This document shows positions 7,751 to 18,457 of a stretch of 53,184 nt of DNA, in pieces (the first letter of the stretch is position 1; each line of letters starts with the position of its first letter). This DNA comes from Klebsiella pneumoniae (GTDB lineage Bacteria > Pseudomonadota > Gammaproteobacteria > Steroidobacterales > Steroidobacteraceae): NCBI GenBank assembly GCA_945860725.1, contig CAMAQZ010000011.1, positions 1-53,184 of the forward strand, read 5' to 3'. Position numbers and translations under genes: made by a program. The notes under the pieces are model-generated. The model ran no database searches. It was not told where the DNA came from and worked only from the letters and a program-made list of their open reading frames with translations.

Positions 7751-9019
7751 TCAGACGCCGAGGCGCTGCAACATCTCGCGAGTGACCAGTGTAATGCCGG
7801 TGTCGGTGCGGAGGAACCGCTCTGCGTCATGCACGGGGTCCTCGCCGATGATCATGCCGTCGGGGATGATGCAGCCGCGATCCACCACTGCGCGGACGAC
7901 CCGCGCACCGCGACCGACCTGCACGTTCGGCAGCAGCACGCTCAGGTGCACGTGCGAGTAGGAGTGCACGCGCACCCCAGAGAACATCAGCGAGCGCTCG
8001 ACATGGCCGGAGACGATGCAGCCGCCCGACACCAACGATTCGATGGCGATGCCGCGACGATCGCCCATGTTGTGCACGAACTTGGCGGGCGGCAACTGCG
8101 GTTGGTAGGTCCAGATCGGCCAGCGTTCGTCGTAGAGGTTCAGCTGCGGGTCGGTGGCGGTGAGATCGATGTTGGCGTCCCAGTAGGCATCGATGGTACC
8201 GACATCCCGCCAGTAGGGCGCCTCACCGTCGCGCGTACCGACCGCGCTGTTCTCGAAGCGGTGCGCGAACGCCTGCCTGTCGCGCACGGCGCGCGGGATG
8301 ATGTCCTTGCCGAAATCGTGGCTCGACTGCGGGTCTGTGGCATCACGCGCGAGTTCGCGCAGCAGGTAGTCGGTGTTGAAGATATAGACGCCCATGCTGG
8401 CGAGCGCGCGGTCGGGCTTGCCGGGGATGGCCGGTGGATCCTGCGGCTTCTCGGCGAAGTGGGTGATGAGGTCGTCCGCATCGACCGCCATCACACCGCA
8501 TGCGGTGGCGTCCTGGCGCGCCACTTCGATGCAGGCGACGGTGACCTCGCGGCCGTGCTCGATATGATCGGCGAGCACGAGGGCGTAGTTCATTTTGTAG
8601 ATGTGGTCACCGGCTAGGATGACGATGTACTTGCTGCGGAAACTCTTGATGATGTCGTGGTTCTGGTGCACGGCATCGGCGGTGCCTTGGTACCAGTTGG
8701 CCTCATCGAGGCGCTGCTGGGCGGGCATCACGTCGACGAACTCGTTGAGCTCACCCTTGAGGTAGCCCCAACCGCGCTGGATGTGGCGCATGAGGCTGTG
8801 GCTCTTGTACTGGGTCAGTACGCCGATGCGGCGGATGCCGGAGTTGAGACAGTTGGAGAGCGCAAAATCGATGATGCGGAACTTGCCGCCGAAATAGACG
8901 GCAGGCTTGGCGCGACGGTCGGTGAGGTTCATCAGCCGACTGCCCCGACCACCCGCCAAGACGAGCGCCACCGCACGGTTCGGCAGATCTAGGCTGGTGG
9001 CGATCCGATTGGAGATCAC
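7751..9019 (-). CDS. glgC: Glucose-1-phosphate adenylyltransferase
   Basis: Makes ADP-glucose from ATP and glucose-1-phosphate, the committed, allosterically controlled step of glycogen synthesis. Visible are [11 protein letters not shown] (nucleotide binding), [33 protein letters not shown] (glucose-phosphate Lys) and a C-terminal left-handed beta-helix part ending near the stop. I place the start at the GTG at 9019, giving 422 aa, because GGAG lies 7 nt upstream and this matches the family length. An in-frame TTG at 9055 would add 12 residues without a ribosome site. It is divergent from glgP and cotranscribed with glgA. Confidence 0.95.
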   Translation of the reverse strand: MISNRIATSLDLPNRAVALVLAGGRGSRLMNLTDRRAKPAVYFGGKFRIIDFALSNCLNSGIRRIGVLTQYKSHSLMRHIQRGWGYLKGELNEFVDVMPAQQRLDEANWYQGTADAVHQNHDIIKSFRSKYIVILAGDHIYKMNYALVLADHIEHGREVTVACIEVARQDATACGVMAVDADDLITHFAEKPQDPPAIPGKPDRALASMGVYIFNTDYLLRELARDATDPQSSHDFGKDIIPRAVRDRQAFAHRFENSAVGTRDGEAPYWRDVGTIDAYWDANIDLTATDPQLNLYDERWPIWTYQPQLPPAKFVHNMGDRRGIAIESLVSGGCIVSGHVERSLMFSGVRVHSYSHVHLSVLLPNVQVGRGARVVRAVVDRGCIIPDGMIIGEDPVHDAERFLRTDTGITLVTREMLQRLGV

Positions 9020-9115
9020 GGTGCTGCTCCGGGCGGTCGCAAAGACCGATCCCAAGTATGATAGACCTGCTCTGCAGCGCGATACCCAGCTTATTTGACC
9101 TGTACTTACCTGCCG

Positions 9116-11554
9116 ATGACCCTACCCCCCCATCCGACCCGATCTACCGGGGGCGAACCGTCGCCCGATCTCGATTCGCGCCTGCGCGATGAGGTCGGTG
9201 TCGCGCCGGCTGAGGCGACCCGTCACGATCTGTTGGTGGCGGCCGCTTTGGCGGCCCGTCAGAGCTTGTCCCGGCGCTGGGTCACCACCCAGTCCCGAGA
9301 GCGAGCCGACAAGGTCCGTCGGGTCTATTACCTCTCGATGGAGTTCCTGATCGGGCGGAGCCTGACCAACGCCCTCGATGCCATGGAGCTCGCCGAACCG
9401 GTCGTCACCGAGCTGCGCGCCCACGCGCTGCGGCTCGAGGACATCGTCGAGGAAGAGGCGGACCCCGGGCTGGGCAACGGCGGTCTCGGTCGTCTGGCCG
9501 CCTGTTTCCTCGATTCCATGGCGACGCTGGGCGTGCCCTCCATGGGTTATGGCATCCGCTACGAACACGGCATGTTCGCGCAGGTCATCCGGGACGGGCG
9601 ACAGTTCGAATACCCTGACCCGTGGCTCGCCGATGGCATCCCATGGGAGTTCGCCCGCCCGTCAGTGAGCTGGCAGGTCGGGTTCGGTGGACGGGTCGAG
9701 CACGACGGACCCAAGGCGCATTGGCGGCCGGCGGGCGAAGTGCTGGCGCGGGCACACGACCTCGTGGTGCCGGGGCACGGCACTGAACATGTGAACACGC
9801 TCAGATTGTGGCGTGCCGCCGCGCCCGAACAGATCGACCTCGCGGCCTTCAACAGCGGGGACTACGCCCGCGCCGCGGGCGTCAAGAACGAGCACGAGAA
9901 CATCTCCTGGGTGCTCTACCCGAACGACAGCACCCCGGCTGGTCGCGAGCTGCGGCTGCGGCAGGAGTATTTCTTCGTCTCGGCATCCCTGCAGGACATC
10001 CTGGCCCGTCATCTTGCCGAGCACGGCACGGTCTCGGACCTCGCGGCGTATGTCGCGATCCACCTCAACGATACCCACCCCGCGATCGGGGTCGCTGAAC
10101 TTATGCGCCTGCTGTGCGACGGACACGGTTTCGTCTGGGCTGACGCTTGGCACATCACCCGACAGGTCTTCTCCTACACCAACCACACCCTGATGCCCGA
10201 GGCGCTCGAGACTTGGCCGGTGTCGCTCGTGCAACAAGTGCTGCCGCGGCACATGGAGATCATCTACCGCATCAACCGGGAACTGCTTGAACATGCCGCC
10301 GAGCGCTTCCCGGACGATCCGGGGATGATCGGGCGTCTTTCTTTGATCGACGAGCATGGTGATCGTCGTGTACGCATGGCGCACCTCTCGATCGTGGGTA
10401 GCCATACGGTCAACGGCGTGTCGGCGCTGCATTCTGAACTGCTGGTGCAGACTATCTTCCGCGACTTCGCGAGGTTATGGCCGGACCGTTTCACTAACAT
10501 CACCAACGGCGTGACGCCGCGGCGCTGGCTTGCGCAGTCGAACCGCGGCCTCGCTGGACTGCTCGATATTTCTTTGGGGAAGGGCTGGCGAACCGACCTC
10601 GACCGGCTCGCAGAGCTGCGGGGACACATCGACGACGCCGGATTCCGCGACGCGTTCCACAGCGTGAAGCAGGCCAATAAACTACGGCTCGCGGCCTACA
10701 TCGAGCGTAGCACCGGCATCAAGGTCGATCCGACGAGCCTGTTCGATGTGCAAGTTAAGCGGATACACGAATACAAGCGCCAGCTGCTGAACGTCATGCA
10801 CGTGGTCACTCGTTGGCAGGCGATCATCGCGGATCCGACCGCCGACTGGGTGCCGCGCACCGTGGTGTTCGCCGGCAAGGCGGCCTCGTCCTATGCAGCT
10901 GCCAAGGCGATCATCCACCTCATCCATGATGTCGCACGCACCGTCAACGACGACCCCCGCACCGGCGGTCGTCTCAAGGTGGTGTTCCTACCGAACTATG
11001 CCGTGTCGGTGGCGGAGCAGGTGATGCCCGGGGCCGACCTCTCCGAGCAGATCTCCACGGCGGGCACCGAAGCTTCGGGCACCGGCAACATGAAGCTCGC
11101 ACTCAACGGTGCGCTCACCATCGGCACTGACGACGGTGCCAACATCGAGATCCGCCAACAGGTCGGTGATGAGCACATCTTCATCTTCGGACTGCGGACT
11201 CCGCAGGTCGCGGCACTGCGAAATGCCGGCTACGATCCCATGCAGAGGTACGCCGATGATGCGATCCTGCGCTCATCGCTCGACGCCATCGCAGACGGCG
11301 CGTTCTCCCCGCAGGATCCTGCGCGCCATCAAGACCTCGTGAACGCCCTGCTCTGGGGCGGCGATCACTTCCTGCTGCTCGCAGACTTCGCGGAGTACCT
11401 GGCGGCGCAAGCCTTGGTGGATGCGCGATACCGCAACCGTGATGCCTGGGTGCAAAGTGCCATCGCCAATGTTGCCGGGATGGGCGCGTTCTCCTCCGAC
11501 CGGAGCATCCGCGAGTATGCCGAACGCATCTGGCAGGTTCCGTCGCAGCGATGA
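9116..11554 (+). CDS. glgP: Glycogen/starch phosphorylase
   Basis: PLP-dependent phosphorolysis of alpha-1,4-glucan ends to glucose-1-phosphate (GT35). With the ATG at 9116 it has 812 aa; a TTG at 9095 would add 7. Neither has a clear Shine-Dalgarno. Motifs: [37 protein letters not shown], and the PLP segment [19 protein letters not shown], with the cofactor Lys in GNMK. A TATGAT at 9057-9062 in the divergent glgC gap could be its -10 box, but no convincing -35 is present. It heads a run of four overlapping glycogen genes; the stop overlaps the glgB ATG. Confidence 0.96.
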   Translation: MTLPPHPTRSTGGEPSPDLDSRLRDEVGVAPAEATRHDLLVAAALAARQSLSRRWVTTQSRERADKVRRVYYLSMEFLIGRSLTNALDAMELAEPVVTELRAHALRLEDIVEEEADPGLGNGGLGRLAACFLDSMATLGVPSMGYGIRYEHGMFAQVIRDGRQFEYPDPWLADGIPWEFARPSVSWQVGFGGRVEHDGPKAHWRPAGEVLARAHDLVVPGHGTEHVNTLRLWRAAAPEQIDLAAFNSGDYARAAGVKNEHENISWVLYPNDSTPAGRELRLRQEYFFVSASLQDILARHLAEHGTVSDLAAYVAIHLNDTHPAIGVAELMRLLCDGHGFVWADAWHITRQVFSYTNHTLMPEALETWPVSLVQQVLPRHMEIIYRINRELLEHAAERFPDDPGMIGRLSLIDEHGDRRVRMAHLSIVGSHTVNGVSALHSELLVQTIFRDFARLWPDRFTNITNGVTPRRWLAQSNRGLAGLLDISLGKGWRTDLDRLAELRGHIDDAGFRDAFHSVKQANKLRLAAYIERSTGIKVDPTSLFDVQVKRIHEYKRQLLNVMHVVTRWQAIIADPTADWVPRTVVFAGKAASSYAAAKAIIHLIHDVARTVNDDPRTGGRLKVVFLPNYAVSVAEQVMPGADLSEQISTAGTEASGTGNMKLALNGALTIGTDDGANIEIRQQVGDEHIFIFGLRTPQVAALRNAGYDPMQRYADDAILRSSLDAIADGAFSPQDPARHQDLVNALLWGGDHFLLLADFAEYLAAQALVDARYRNRDAWVQSAIANVAGMGAFSSDRSIREYAERIWQVPSQR

Positions 11555-13770
11555 GCGTCTCCGCAGAAGACCGGCGGGCATTGGGTGAGGCGCGCCATCC
11601 CGACCCGTTCGCGGTGCTCGGCCCCCATCGCCGCGCCGATGGGAACACGGCGCTGCGGGTGTTCATGCCCGGTGCTGCTGCGATCGCGGTGGTGTCGGCG
11701 GTCGACGCCGGCGATGACGAGACCGGAATCGGACGGCAGTTCGCCGAATTGCAGCGTGCTGATACCAGCGATCTGTTCGAGGGCGTGATCCCCGGCGAGT
11801 GCGCGGAGGCCTATCTGTTGCAGGTGCGATGGCCGGCAGGCGGGATCACATTGCTCGAAGACCCTTACCGCTTCCCACCGTTGCTCGGTGAGACGGATCT
11901 CTGGCTGCTCGCCGAGGGGACGCATCGGCGGCCGTGGCAGGTGTTGGGCGCGCATCCGGTCGTGGTGCAGGGCGTGGTGGGTACGCGCTTTGCGGTGTGG
12001 GCGCCGAATGCCACCCGCGTGAGCGTAGTCGGTGATTTCAATCATTGGGATGGCCGGCGTTTCCCGATGCGTCTGAGGCGGGACTGCGGTGTCTGGGAGA
12101 TCTTCTTGCCGGGTGTCATGCCGGGCGAGCGGTACAAGTTCGAGCTGCGCAGTGGTGACGGGTCAGTATTGCCTCAGAAGGTGGATCCCTACGCGCAGCA
12201 GGTCGAACTGCGCCCGGCGACGGCGAGCATCGTCGCGGCACCGATGGAGGGCAGCCCCGGACGCGGCGCCGTATCCGGCCCGCCTCGCGCCACCGTGCAC
12301 GGCACGCCGCTGAGCATCTACGAAGTGCACGCGGGATCGTGGCGCAGGCACGATGACGCCGCGCAGCCGTTCCTGTCCTGGGACGAACTGGCCGACTCGC
12401 TGCTGCCCTACGTCGCCGACCTCGGGTTCACGCACCTCGAACTCTTGCCGGTGACCGAGCATCCGTTCGACGGCTCTTGGGGATACCAACCCATCGGTCT
12501 TTATGCACCGACCGCGCGTCATGGCGACCCGGCAGCGCTGCGTCGCTTCGTGGCGCGAGCCCATGCGATGGGACTTGGTGTGCTGCTCGACTGGGTGCCG
12601 GCGCATTTCCCCGCTGACGCGCATGGCCTCGCCCGTTTCGATGGCAGTGCACTCTACGAGCACGAGGATCCGCGCGAGGGCTACCACCCGGATTGGAACA
12701 CGCTGATCTACAACCTCGGTCGCCGTGAGGTGCGGAATTTCCTGATCGGTAGCGCCCTTCATTGGCTCGGTTCGTTCGGCTTCGACGGACTGCGGATCGA
12801 TGCGGTGGCCTCAATGCTCTACCGCGACTACAGCCGCAAGCCCGGCGAGTGGTCGCCGAACGCGCACGGCGGCCGCGAGAATCTGGAGGCCATCGCCTTC
12901 CTGCGTGAGCTCAACGCGGTCATCGCCGTCGAACACCCGCATGCGTTGCTCATCGCTGAGGAGTCGACCTCGTTCCCCGGGGTCACCCGGTCGGTGGCCG
13001 AGGGCGGGCTCGGGTTCCACCTCAAGTGGAACTTGGGTTGGATGAACGACACGCTGCGCCACATGGCTCGTGACCCGGTCCATCGCAGCCACCATCAAGA
13101 TGAACTGACCTTCGGGTTGATGTACGCCTGGAGCGAGCGGTTCGTGTTACCGCTGAGCCACGATGAAGTGGTGCACCTCAAACGCTCGTTGATCGGTCGG
13201 ATGCCCGGTGACGACGGTCAGCGCCACGCCAACCTCCGGGCGTACTACGCATTCATGACAGGTCATCCGGGGCGCAAGCTGCTGTTCATGGGCGGCGAGT
13301 TCGCCCAGTGGCGCGAGTGGAATCATGATCAAGCGCTTGACTGGGCTCTGCTCGCCAAACCTCAGCATGCCGGCATGCAGCGTCTGGTCCGCGATCTCAA
13401 CGCGCTCTATCGCAGCCGTTCTTCGCTGCATGCGCGCGACGACGACCCGGGCGGCTTCGAGTGGCTCGACCCTGAGGCGCGTGAGCTTTCGGTGTTCACT
13501 TTCCTGCGACATGGTTTGGCGCACGATGAGCCGATGCTGGTCGTCTGTAATCTCACGCCCACGGTACATCAAGGTTGGCGGATCGGCGTGCCGCGCCCCG
13601 GGCGTTGGCGGGAAGTGCTCAACACCGACTCCGTCCACTATGGGGGCAGCGACCGAGGCACACCGCTGAGCGGCGCCGAGGCTGTAGCGATACCTGCGCA
13701 AGGACGCCCTTGGAGCATCGCGCTCACGCTGCCGCCGCTCGCGACCGTGTTCCTCGAGCGGCAGCCATGA
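11551..13770 (+). CDS. glgB: 1,4-alpha-glucan branching enzyme
   Basis: GH13 enzyme that introduces alpha-1,6 branches. It has 739 aa, with an N-terminal extension module (HPDPFAVLGPH), a CBM48 domain (VWAPNATRVSVVGDFNHWDG) and the catalytic barrel. Catalytic residues: nucleophile Asp in GLRIDAVASMLY, acid/base Glu in LLIAEEST and the transition-state Asp in LPLSHDEVVH. The C-terminal all-beta domain ends in LPPLATVFLE. The start ATG lies in a 4-bp ATGA overlap with the glgP stop, and the stop overlaps the next gene the same way, implying translational coupling along the operon. Confidence 0.97.
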   Translation: MSVSAEDRRALGEARHPDPFAVLGPHRRADGNTALRVFMPGAAAIAVVSAVDAGDDETGIGRQFAELQRADTSDLFEGVIPGECAEAYLLQVRWPAGGITLLEDPYRFPPLLGETDLWLLAEGTHRRPWQVLGAHPVVVQGVVGTRFAVWAPNATRVSVVGDFNHWDGRRFPMRLRRDCGVWEIFLPGVMPGERYKFELRSGDGSVLPQKVDPYAQQVELRPATASIVAAPMEGSPGRGAVSGPPRATVHGTPLSIYEVHAGSWRRHDDAAQPFLSWDELADSLLPYVADLGFTHLELLPVTEHPFDGSWGYQPIGLYAPTARHGDPAALRRFVARAHAMGLGVLLDWVPAHFPADAHGLARFDGSALYEHEDPREGYHPDWNTLIYNLGRREVRNFLIGSALHWLGSFGFDGLRIDAVASMLYRDYSRKPGEWSPNAHGGRENLEAIAFLRELNAVIAVEHPHALLIAEESTSFPGVTRSVAEGGLGFHLKWNLGWMNDTLRHMARDPVHRSHHQDELTFGLMYAWSERFVLPLSHDEVVHLKRSLIGRMPGDDGQRHANLRAYYAFMTGHPGRKLLFMGGEFAQWREWNHDQALDWALLAKPQHAGMQRLVRDLNALYRSRSSLHARDDDPGGFEWLDPEARELSVFTFLRHGLAHDEPMLVVCNLTPTVHQGWRIGVPRPGRWREVLNTDSVHYGGSDRGTPLSGAEAVAIPAQGRPWSIALTLPPLATVFLERQP

Positions 13771-15812
13771 CCGACTGGCCCGCGCAGTTGCGGACTGGAC
13801 GTCCGCAGCCGCTCGGCGCGCACTGGGACGGCGCGGGGGTCAACTTCGCCGTGTTCTCGGCGAACGCACAGCGGATCGAAGTCTGTGTCTTCGACGAAGA
13901 GACAGGACGCGAGCTGCAGCGGTGGGCATTGCCGGGCCGCAACCGCGATGTCTGGCATGGCTATCTGCCCGGCGCGGCGCCCGGTCTCCTCTACGGACTG
14001 TATGCGCACGGCAGCTGGCAGCCGGCGATCGGGCAGCGGTTCGATGGTACGCGCCTGTTGCTCGATCCTTGGGCGAGGGAGATCGTCGGCCGCAGTGAAG
14101 GGCATCAGGCGCCCCATGCGCGGGTGGTGCACGACGACTACGATTGGCGTGAGGACCGTCGGCCTGCGCATTCGCGCGAAGACCTCGTCCTCTACGAGCT
14201 GCATGTGAAGGGTTTCACGCAGCGTCATCCTGATGTGCCGCCGCTGCTGCGCGGCAGCTATGCGGGTCTGGCGCAGCCCGCTTCGATCGCCTACCTGCAG
14301 CGACTCGGCATCACGGCGGTGAGCCTGCTGCCGGTGCACCAACATCATGATGAACCATACTTGCAGGCACGCGGCCTCATTAACCACTGGGGCTACAACA
14401 CCCTGGGATATTTCTGTCCGGAGCCGCGCTATGCCGCGGCAGCGGCGACCGGTCGCGCCGTCCGCGACGAGTTCCGTGACATGGTCCGCACGCTGCATGC
14501 GGCCGGCATCGAGGTGATCATCGATGTGGTCTTCAACCATACCTGCGAGGGTGGCGAGCAGGGCCCGACGCTCTCGTGGCGAGGGCTCGATAACGCATCC
14601 TGGTATCGCCTCGACCCGCAGTCGCCGGACCGCTATGCCAACGATTCGGGCTGTGGCAACACCCTCGATCTCGGACATCCGCGCGTGTTGCAGTTCGTCA
14701 TGGACAGCCTGCGTTACTGGTCCGAGCAGATGCATGTCGATGGATTCCGGTTTGATCTCGCGCCGGTGCTGGCGCGGGGCCGGCACGGCTTCGATGGTGA
14801 AGCGGCGTTGTTCCGCGCGATCGCCCAGGACCCCGCGCTCGCGGGTCTGCGGTTCATCGCCGAACCCTGGGATCTCGGTGTCGGCGGCTACCAGCTCGGC
14901 GGCTTCCCTGCCGGGTGGGGTGAATGGAACGATCGTTTCCGCGACGATCTGCGGCGTTGGTGGTTGCGTGGTGAGGGCACGCGTGGCGCATTGGCGCTGC
15001 GGCTTTGTGGTTCGACCGATGTCATGCAACGTGATCGGGAACCGGTCGACTCGATCAATTATATCGTCTCCCACGACGGGTTCACGCTGCGGGACCTCGT
15101 CACCTACGCACACAAACGCAACGAGGCCAACGGCGAGGGCAACCGCGATGGCCACTCCCACGAGTATGGCCATGACTTCGGTGTCGACGGTGAGACCGAT
15201 CGGCCTGAAGTGAACGCGGCGCGCGCCCGGGCGATGCGCGCGTTGTTGGCGACGCTCTGTCTCTCCCAGGGCACGCCCATGCTCGCGGCTGGCGCCGAGC
15301 TCGGTCATACCCAGCAGGGCAACAACAACGCGTACTGTCAGGACAACGAGATCACCTGGATCGATTGGGCGCAGGCGGATCGGGGTCTGGTGGAGTTCGT
15401 CTCGCACGCCCTGCGGGTCCGTCGCGAGCGCCTGCCGCTCGGAAATTTTTGGTACGACGGCGAGTCCGATGGATCGGGGATGCCTGACATCGAGTGGCGT
15501 TCCGCCGAAGGCGCCTCTCTCGATGAGGCGGCCTGGCGTTCGGATGACCGTGCGCTCGCCATGCATATCGGCAGACCGGGTCGAGCGGACGGCGGTCCGT
15601 TGTTCTGGTGTTTGAACGGCGCACCGTCACCACGGACATTTCATCTGCCACCGGGACTTTGGCGCATCTCGCTCGACAGCAGCACGATATCGGATGCGCC
15701 CTCGGACGATGTGCCGCTCGAGGGTCGCGTGACGGTCGCGGCGCAGTCCACGATGTTGCTGACATCGGTCGATGCAGGTGCCTTCCCGGCCATCACCGTG
15801 ACCGCGATATGA
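13767..15812 (+). CDS. glgX: Glycogen debranching enzyme GlgX
   Basis: Isoamylase-type GH13 enzyme removing short alpha-1,6 branches from phosphorylase-limit glycogen. The ATG at 13767 gives 681 aa and overlaps the glgB stop by 4 bp. An N-terminal CBM48 (GAHWDGAGVNFAVFSANA) precedes the barrel. Catalytic residues are Asp in VDGFRFDLAPVL, Glu in FIAEPWDLG and Asp in YIVSHDGFTLRDL. The family signature KRNEANGEGNRDG is present. Products would feed MalQ, encoded next. Confidence 0.96.
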   Translation: MTDWPAQLRTGRPQPLGAHWDGAGVNFAVFSANAQRIEVCVFDEETGRELQRWALPGRNRDVWHGYLPGAAPGLLYGLYAHGSWQPAIGQRFDGTRLLLDPWAREIVGRSEGHQAPHARVVHDDYDWREDRRPAHSREDLVLYELHVKGFTQRHPDVPPLLRGSYAGLAQPASIAYLQRLGITAVSLLPVHQHHDEPYLQARGLINHWGYNTLGYFCPEPRYAAAAATGRAVRDEFRDMVRTLHAAGIEVIIDVVFNHTCEGGEQGPTLSWRGLDNASWYRLDPQSPDRYANDSGCGNTLDLGHPRVLQFVMDSLRYWSEQMHVDGFRFDLAPVLARGRHGFDGEAALFRAIAQDPALAGLRFIAEPWDLGVGGYQLGGFPAGWGEWNDRFRDDLRRWWLRGEGTRGALALRLCGSTDVMQRDREPVDSINYIVSHDGFTLRDLVTYAHKRNEANGEGNRDGHSHEYGHDFGVDGETDRPEVNAARARAMRALLATLCLSQGTPMLAAGAELGHTQQGNNNAYCQDNEITWIDWAQADRGLVEFVSHALRVRRERLPLGNFWYDGESDGSGMPDIEWRSAEGASLDEAAWRSDDRALAMHIGRPGRADGGPLFWCLNGAPSPRTFHLPPGLWRISLDSSTISDAPSDDVPLEGRVTVAAQSTMLLTSVDAGAFPAITVTAI

Positions 15813-17317
15813 CGGCATCGCGCAGCTGTGGCGTGCTGCTGCACCCGACATCGTTGCCGGGTCCGTATGGTTGTGGCGACCTCGGCGAAGGTGCGCATCA
15901 GTTCATCGACTGGTTGGCCGCAGCGGGGCAACGGCTATGGCAGGTGCTGCCGCTCGGCCCCACCGGCGCCGGCAACTCCCCTTACATGAGTCCATCGGCG
16001 TTCGCAGGTCACCCGCTGCTCGTCGATCTCGGCGATCTTCATCAGCGCGGTTGGTTGACGGCTGGCGAAATCGAGATCGGGACGCCGTCGACCACCAACC
16101 GGGTGGACTACGCGGCTGTCATCCCCTGGCGCCTGCAGCGGCTCGCCCTTGCCGCCCGCCGGTTCGCGAGCAGCGCGGATCCCGCGTCGCGGTCGCAGTA
16201 CCTGCAGTTCTGTGCCGAACAGGCCGGTTGGTTGGAGGACTACGCGCTGTACACGGTGCTCGCCGCCGCGCAGCCCGGCCGCAGTTGGTCGGCGTGGCCG
16301 GACGGACTGGCGGCACGCGAGCCGCTCGCCTTGGCCCGTGCCCGCAGCCGCTTGGCGGCTCAACTCGACGCCTGTCGGTTCGTACAATGGTGTTTCTACC
16401 GTCAATGGCAGGCATTGCGCGAGCATGCGCAGGCACGAGGCATACGGATGTTTGGCGATACGCCGATCTTCGTGGCGTACGACAGCGCCGACGTGTGGGC
16501 ACATCCGGGATTGTTCGAGCTCAACGATTCCGGCCAGCCGGTGGCGGTCGCCGGTGTACCGCCGGACTACTTCAGCGCGACCGGCCAGCGGTGGGGTAAT
16601 CCGCTCTATCGTTGGGAGGCGCACGCAGCCACCGATTTCGACTGGTGGCGCAGGCGGGTCCGCCACGCACTCGATAACTTCGACCTGTTACGCATCGACC
16701 ATTTCCGCGGCTTTGCGGCTTTTTGGCGCATCCCGATCCACGAGGAGACGGCCATTTGTGGCGAGTGGATGCCCGGTCCCGGCGAGGCGCTGTTCCATTC
16801 ATTGACGAGTTCACTCGGATCGCTGCCCATCGTCGCCGAGGACCTCGGTACCATCACCTCGGATATCGAGCATCTGCGGCAGTCCTTCGCGTTCCCCGGC
16901 ATGCGTGTACTGCAGTTCGCTTGGGGCGGTGACATCGGCAACCCTAATCTGCCCCACAACCATTCCCGTGATGCGGTGGTATACACGGGCACGCACGACA
17001 ACAACACCACGATCGGCTGGTGGAGGGATCTCGATGAGGCGACACGCCGCCACATCTGCGAGTATTTGGGCACCGATGGTCAAGAACCCCATTGGGATCT
17101 CATCCGGGCGGCCTGCGCGAGCGTGGCGGACACGGCCATCCTGCCGCTGCAGGATGTCCTCGGTTTCGATGGTGGGCACCGCATGAACACACCGGGACAG
17201 ACCGCTGGATGCTGGGAATGGCGGGTCGACCGATCGAGTCTGTCCGATGGACCCGCCGAGCGGTTGGCGGCGCTTTGCCATCTGCATCGTCGTGACGGGA
17301 TGCCGCCTGCGGACTGA
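15809..17317 (+). CDS. malQ: 4-alpha-glucanotransferase (amylomaltase)
   Basis: GH77 disproportionating enzyme acting on maltodextrins released by GlgX. The 502 aa correspond to the short form, without the long N-terminal extension of enterobacterial MalQ. Motifs: GVLLHPTSLPGPYGCGDLG at the N-terminus, WQVLPLGPTG, nucleophile Asp in LLRIDHFRGF, Glu in IVAEDLGTIT and Asp in YTGTHDNNTTIGWW. The ATG at 15809 overlaps the glgX stop by 4 bp. It ends the strictly overlapping glg run; the following channel gene starts after a short gap. Confidence 0.96.
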   Translation: MTASRSCGVLLHPTSLPGPYGCGDLGEGAHQFIDWLAAAGQRLWQVLPLGPTGAGNSPYMSPSAFAGHPLLVDLGDLHQRGWLTAGEIEIGTPSTTNRVDYAAVIPWRLQRLALAARRFASSADPASRSQYLQFCAEQAGWLEDYALYTVLAAAQPGRSWSAWPDGLAAREPLALARARSRLAAQLDACRFVQWCFYRQWQALREHAQARGIRMFGDTPIFVAYDSADVWAHPGLFELNDSGQPVAVAGVPPDYFSATGQRWGNPLYRWEAHAATDFDWWRRRVRHALDNFDLLRIDHFRGFAAFWRIPIHEETAICGEWMPGPGEALFHSLTSSLGSLPIVAEDLGTITSDIEHLRQSFAFPGMRVLQFAWGGDIGNPNLPHNHSRDAVVYTGTHDNNTTIGWWRDLDEATRRHICEYLGTDGQEPHWDLIRAACASVADTAILPLQDVLGFDGGHRMNTPGQTAGCWEWRVDRSSLSDGPAERLAALCHLHRRDGMPPAD

Positions 17318-17359
17318 GAACGCTGGCACGACCCGCCCGGCATCGTGGACAATCAGCCC

Positions 17360-18457
17360 ATGAACTTTCTCGACCAAACATTCTTCGGCAATCCGGTGCG
17401 GACCTGGGCATTGGCGGGCGCTGCGTTTACCGCGGTGATGGTGCTGCTGCCGACGATCCGCCGGCTCGTGATCGCAAGGGTGGGGAAAGTGCCTGCCGAG
17501 ATGCGTCCGCCTTGGGTCAAACTCGTGTTGTTACTCATCACGCGCACGCGACCCCTCTGGATCTTCGTCGCGGCGCTGTACGCGGGCGAACGGGCACTCG
17601 ATCTGCCAGACCGCGTGGAAAGGATCTCCACGGGGATCATCGTCGTCGTCGCATGGATGCAGGCCGCCGTTTGGGGCGTTGCGGCGATCGAGTTCCTGCT
17701 GCGCAACCGCCAGGCCAAGCTCTCGGCCGAGGGCGCCCAGCGCCAGAGCGGTTCGATCAGCGTGCTGATGTTCGTCGTACGGGTGGTGTTGTTCGGGCTC
17801 GCGGGGCTGCTCGCGCTCGACAACCTCGGGATCAACATCACCGCGCTGGTCGCAGGTCTCGGCATCGGCGGCATCGCCATCGCGCTCGCGGTGCAGACCA
17901 TCCTCGGCGATCTCCTCGCATCGCTGTCGATCACCCTCGACAAGCCTTTCGAAGAGGGCGATTGGCTGCGCATCGACGATCTCGAAGGAACGGTGGAGCA
18001 TATCGGTGTGAAGAGCACCCGTCTGCGCAGCGTGTCGGGTGAGCAGATCGTGTTGTCGAACGCCGACCTGCTGAAAAGCCGCGTGCGCAATATGGGCCGC
18101 ATGCCCGAGCGACGCGCGTTGTTCCAGTTCGGCATCGCCTACGAGACTCCGCCGAAGAAGCTCGCCGAGGTCGCACACATCGTCGAGCGAGTAGTCGAAG
18201 GCGTGTCGGGGACCCGTTTCGAATACTGCAAGTTGCGACAGTTCGGCGACTCGGCACTGCAGTTCGAGGTGGCGTACTTCGTACCCGAGCCCGCGACAGC
18301 GCGTCACAAGTTCCTCAACATTGGCGACGAGGTGTACCGCAGCATCCATGCGGCTTTCGCCGATCACGGCATCGCGTTCGCCTATCCGACACGCACAGTG
18401 GTGGTACGCAGTACGTCGGGGACACCAGGACTGACGCGGGAAGGGAGCGGCGCGTGA
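17360..18457 (+). CDS. MscS-family mechanosensitive channel
   Basis: Inner-membrane small-conductance mechanosensitive channel protecting against hypo-osmotic shock. It has 365 aa from the ATG at 17360 (a GTG at 17345 would add 5 residues). Hydrophobic segments near residues 15-33, 55-75, 95-115 and 130-150 precede the pore helix region LGIGGIAIALAVQTILGDLLAS. The MscS beta domain follows (DKPFEEGDWLRIDDLEGTVEHIGVK) and then an alpha/beta vestibule. It lies 42 bp after malQ, so it may be read from the glycogen operon, and it overlaps the next gene by GTGA. The link to osmotic effects of glycogen turnover is speculation. Confidence 0.9.
   Translation: MNFLDQTFFGNPVRTWALAGAAFTAVMVLLPTIRRLVIARVGKVPAEMRPPWVKLVLLLITRTRPLWIFVAALYAGERALDLPDRVERISTGIIVVVAWMQAAVWGVAAIEFLLRNRQAKLSAEGAQRQSGSISVLMFVVRVVLFGLAGLLALDNLGINITALVAGLGIGGIAIALAVQTILGDLLASLSITLDKPFEEGDWLRIDDLEGTVEHIGVKSTRLRSVSGEQIVLSNADLLKSRVRNMGRMPERRALFQFGIAYETPPKKLAEVAHIVERVVEGVSGTRFEYCKLRQFGDSALQFEVAYFVPEPATARHKFLNIGDEVYRSIHAAFADHGIAFAYPTRTVVVRSTSGTPGLTREGSGA

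Noticed and set aside
13638-15566. 642-codon antisense frame over glgX
   Set aside because: Shadow of a clear GH13 gene; composition is Arg/Glu/Asp/His-rich without motifs.
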